The position numbers were made by a program, and so were the translations under genes. A DNA stretch of 64,000 bases from Aquimarina sp. Aq107 (lineage in GTDB: Bacteria; Bacteroidota; Bacteroidia; Flavobacteriales; Flavobacteriaceae), in assembly GCF_943733665.1 (NCBI RefSeq), contig NZ_OX030782.1:3706501-3770500 (forward strand), given 5' to 3'. This document shows, piece after piece, positions 62,440 to 64,000 of this stretch. The notes under the pieces are model-generated. The model had not been told where the DNA came from. It worked only from the letters and a program-made list of their open reading frames with translations, and ran no database searches. Positions within the stretch are counted from its first letter, which is position 1. The number at the start of each line of letters is the position of its first letter.

Positions 62440-63111
62440 ATGAAATTTAAAATATCAGACTATCCAAGTTCTTACTTAGGAATTGAATTTAAAAAAGATG
62501 AAAAAATAATTACCGAAAAAGGGAATCTAATATACTGCGACGGAGAATATACTTTTGAGAATAAAATCGAAGCTAAAAGTTACAAAAATTGGATTGCAAA
62601 AATATTTGGAGGTAAAAGCTTAACATATAATATCTATACGGCAAAAGAGGATTTAAAAATGGCTTTATCAACCAAAGATAATTCAGAGATATTTGACATA
62701 GAAATTACTAATGACAACCCCGTTTTATTTGAGCCAAATCTGCATTTTGCAAGAACAATTGATTTAGAAATTAAATTAGAAAGAAAAGACTGGAAAAGCA
62801 CACTTAATGATGGATTAAAACTTAGAACTACTGGGAATGGAAAATTATTTTTAAAAGGTTACGGAAAAATAATTGAACACGAAATAGACTCCGAAAAACC
62901 AATTTTTGTGGATGAAGATGCTTTAATTGCTTTTGAAAACAAATTAAAGATTAAAACCGTTTCTAGAGGAGTTAAGGAGTTAGTTACAAGTGGAGAAGGT
63001 TTCTTGTATGCAATATCAGGAAAGGGTAAAATCTGGATTCAAACAAGAAAAAAAGGAGAATATTCAAGTAGTGGAGGAATTGTAGACGGAATATTTAACT
63101 TTATGAAATAA
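62440..63111 (+). CDS. AIM24-family protein
   Basis: 223 aa, all-beta. LRTTGNGKLFLKGYGKIIEHEI and TSGEGFLYAISGKGKIWIQTRKKG match the tryptophan-RNA-binding-attenuator-like double-stranded beta barrel of AIM24/YaaT-type proteins. Function unclear. No signal peptide. Confidence 0.75.
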   Translation: MKFKISDYPSSYLGIEFKKDEKIITEKGNLIYCDGEYTFENKIEAKSYKNWIAKIFGGKSLTYNIYTAKEDLKMALSTKDNSEIFDIEITNDNPVLFEPNLHFARTIDLEIKLERKDWKSTLNDGLKLRTTGNGKLFLKGYGKIIEHEIDSEKPIFVDEDALIAFENKLKIKTVSRGVKELVTSGEGFLYAISGKGKIWIQTRKKGEYSSSGGIVDGIFNFMK

Positions 63112-63194
63112 AGTTGGGTTGCAGAAATATCAAAACCACATCAGCTAATGAAAAAAATGATACTTAATAGTAACTATGTATTTATAACAAAAAA

Positions 63195-64000
63195 ATGAAA
63201 CGCTTACAACCACTAATCTTATTACTACTAACAATCTTTCTTGGGTGTAAAAATTCAAGATCTGACAAACCAGAAAAAGCACTAGAAAAACCAAAAGAAG
63301 CTATCATAACAAAACCAATAGTAAGCTTTACTTTCGACGATGGAAATACATCCGATATAGCAAATTTCAAATTTGAGGAATGGAATAAAATGATTTTAAC
63401 ACATCTTGAAAAAGAAAATCTAAAAGCCATATTTTTTGTTACTGGAAAAAATAAATCTAGCAAAAAAGGCCAATTCTTGCTTAAAAGCTGGAATGATAAT
63501 GGTCATAAAATAGCCAATCACTCCTATTCTCATCCAAATTTCAATTCTGAAAAAAATGATTCACATCTTTTTGAGAATGAACTTAGAAAAACAGATGGGA
63601 TAATTTCAAACCTTAGTAATCACATTAAGCTTTTTCGATTTCCTTACTTAAAAGAAGGTAGGAGTCAAACAAAAGTTGATAGCATTAGGGACATACTTAG
63701 TAAATACAATTACCAAAATGGTTATGTAACTATAGATGCTTCTGATTGGTATGTAGATCAACGCTTAATCAAAAGAATAAAACAAATTGGACTCGAAAAA
63801 GTAGAAATGGACAGGTTTAAAAACTTTTACTTAGAACATATTTTAGAGCGAGCGAACTTTTATGAAGAGCTTTCTTACGAAATGAACGGAAGACATATCA
63901 ATCACACATTATTGCTTCATCATAATCTAACGTCAGCTTTATTTTTAGGTGATCTCATTAAGAAATTTAAAAAACAAGGTTGGGAAGTTATTGATGCCGA
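63195..64000 (+). CDS. Polysaccharide deacetylase lipoprotein (3' partial)
   Basis: Lipobox IFLGC at residues 14-18. NodB homology domain: SFTFDDGNTSD (metal-binding FDDG), then HKIANHSYSHPNF (HSYSHP, two His ligands) and IKLFRFPYLKEG (RxPY). It removes acetyl groups from peptidoglycan or surface polysaccharide. The frame runs open to the window end, and about 268 codons are visible. Confidence 0.85.
   Translation, partial: MKRLQPLILLLLTIFLGCKNSRSDKPEKALEKPKEAIITKPIVSFTFDDGNTSDIANFKFEEWNKMILTHLEKENLKAIFFVTGKNKSSKKGQFLLKSWNDNGHKIANHSYSHPNFNSEKNDSHLFENELRKTDGIISNLSNHIKLFRFPYLKEGRSQTKVDSIRDILSKYNYQNGYVTIDASDWYVDQRLIKRIKQIGLEKVEMDRFKNFYLEHILERANFYEELSYEMNGRHINHTLLLHHNLTSALFLGDLIKKFKKQGWEVIDA

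Noticed and set aside
1..64000. tRNA or rRNA genes
   Set aside because: I looked for GTTCGA-type T-loops with CCA-ends and rRNA-like conserved blocks and saw none; a covariance search would be decisive.

Overview
The window looks like chromosomal DNA of a marine-type Bacteroidota bacterium, most likely Flavobacteriaceae (Aquimarina or a close relative is a guess from gene content). The evidence is low GC, Bacteroidota -7 promoter boxes of the form TAnnTTTG, a fused CcoN-CcoO cbb3 oxidase, a YpdA-type bacillithiol-system oxidoreductase, and many LytTR and DUF-type flavobacterial families.

Region 1 (1-21.9 kb) is ordinary chromosome on both strands with a microaerobic-respiration theme. It holds a complete cbb3 block on the minus strand (ccoS, fused ccoNO, ccoQ, ccoP, ccoG, ccoH/fixH, a TauE/SafE-like membrane protein). 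It also holds hemN, two UspA-type stress proteins, a copper-chaperone-like HMA protein, a CstB-like persulfide dioxygenase-rhodanese, and a thioredoxin-deoC operon. Centrally placed are a FixL-like PAS histidine kinase and a response regulator fused to a CRP/FNR module. Seven FNR-like boxes (TGAYnnnnRTCA) serve eight promoters in this region. Seven of the eight have the box centre exactly 36.5 bp from the end of a TAnnTTTR box, and one is 38.5 bp away. The kinase, the CRP-fused regulator and these sites together look like one compact oxygen/redox regulon.

Region 2 (about 22.14-53.9 kb) is the unusual part: an integron-like array of about 20 cassettes, every gene on the + strand. Cassettes are separated by 70-240 bp imperfect inverted repeats that begin with ...AAC and end with ...(C)G|TT. 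The first bases of a cassette (TT plus 5-7 nt) are the exact reverse complement of the bases before the AAC at the end of the same cassette. This is the arrangement expected if each cassette once circularised to form its own attC-type hairpin. The core after GTT (RKV) and the repeat lengths differ from classical attC sites, and no integrase lies in the window. A group II intron (about 29202-31199) sits antisense at one of these sites, as group IIC-attC introns do in known integrons. Cargo includes LysE, LRR, S41 protease, two serine beta-lactamase-like hydrolases, an atypical metallo-beta-lactamase-fold protein, SDR, AraC, AHSA1, CPBP, PhzF, SigZ-like sigma, Crp, LytTR and many unknown membrane or secreted proteins. 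Some parts near 41-49 kb are decayed (XRE pseudogene, frameshifted lipoprotein, degenerate sites).

Region 3 (53.9-60 kb) returns to non-cassette genes: an ECF sigma, putative anti-sigma and CpxP-like operon, a YHYH-domain protein, a secreted lipoprotein, and a LytTR regulator beside a CPBP protease with a LytTR-type direct repeat between them. Region 4 (60-64 kb) holds a Qnr-like pentapeptide protein, two unknown proteins next to attC-like relics, an AIM24-family protein and a truncated polysaccharide deacetylase lipoprotein at the window edge.
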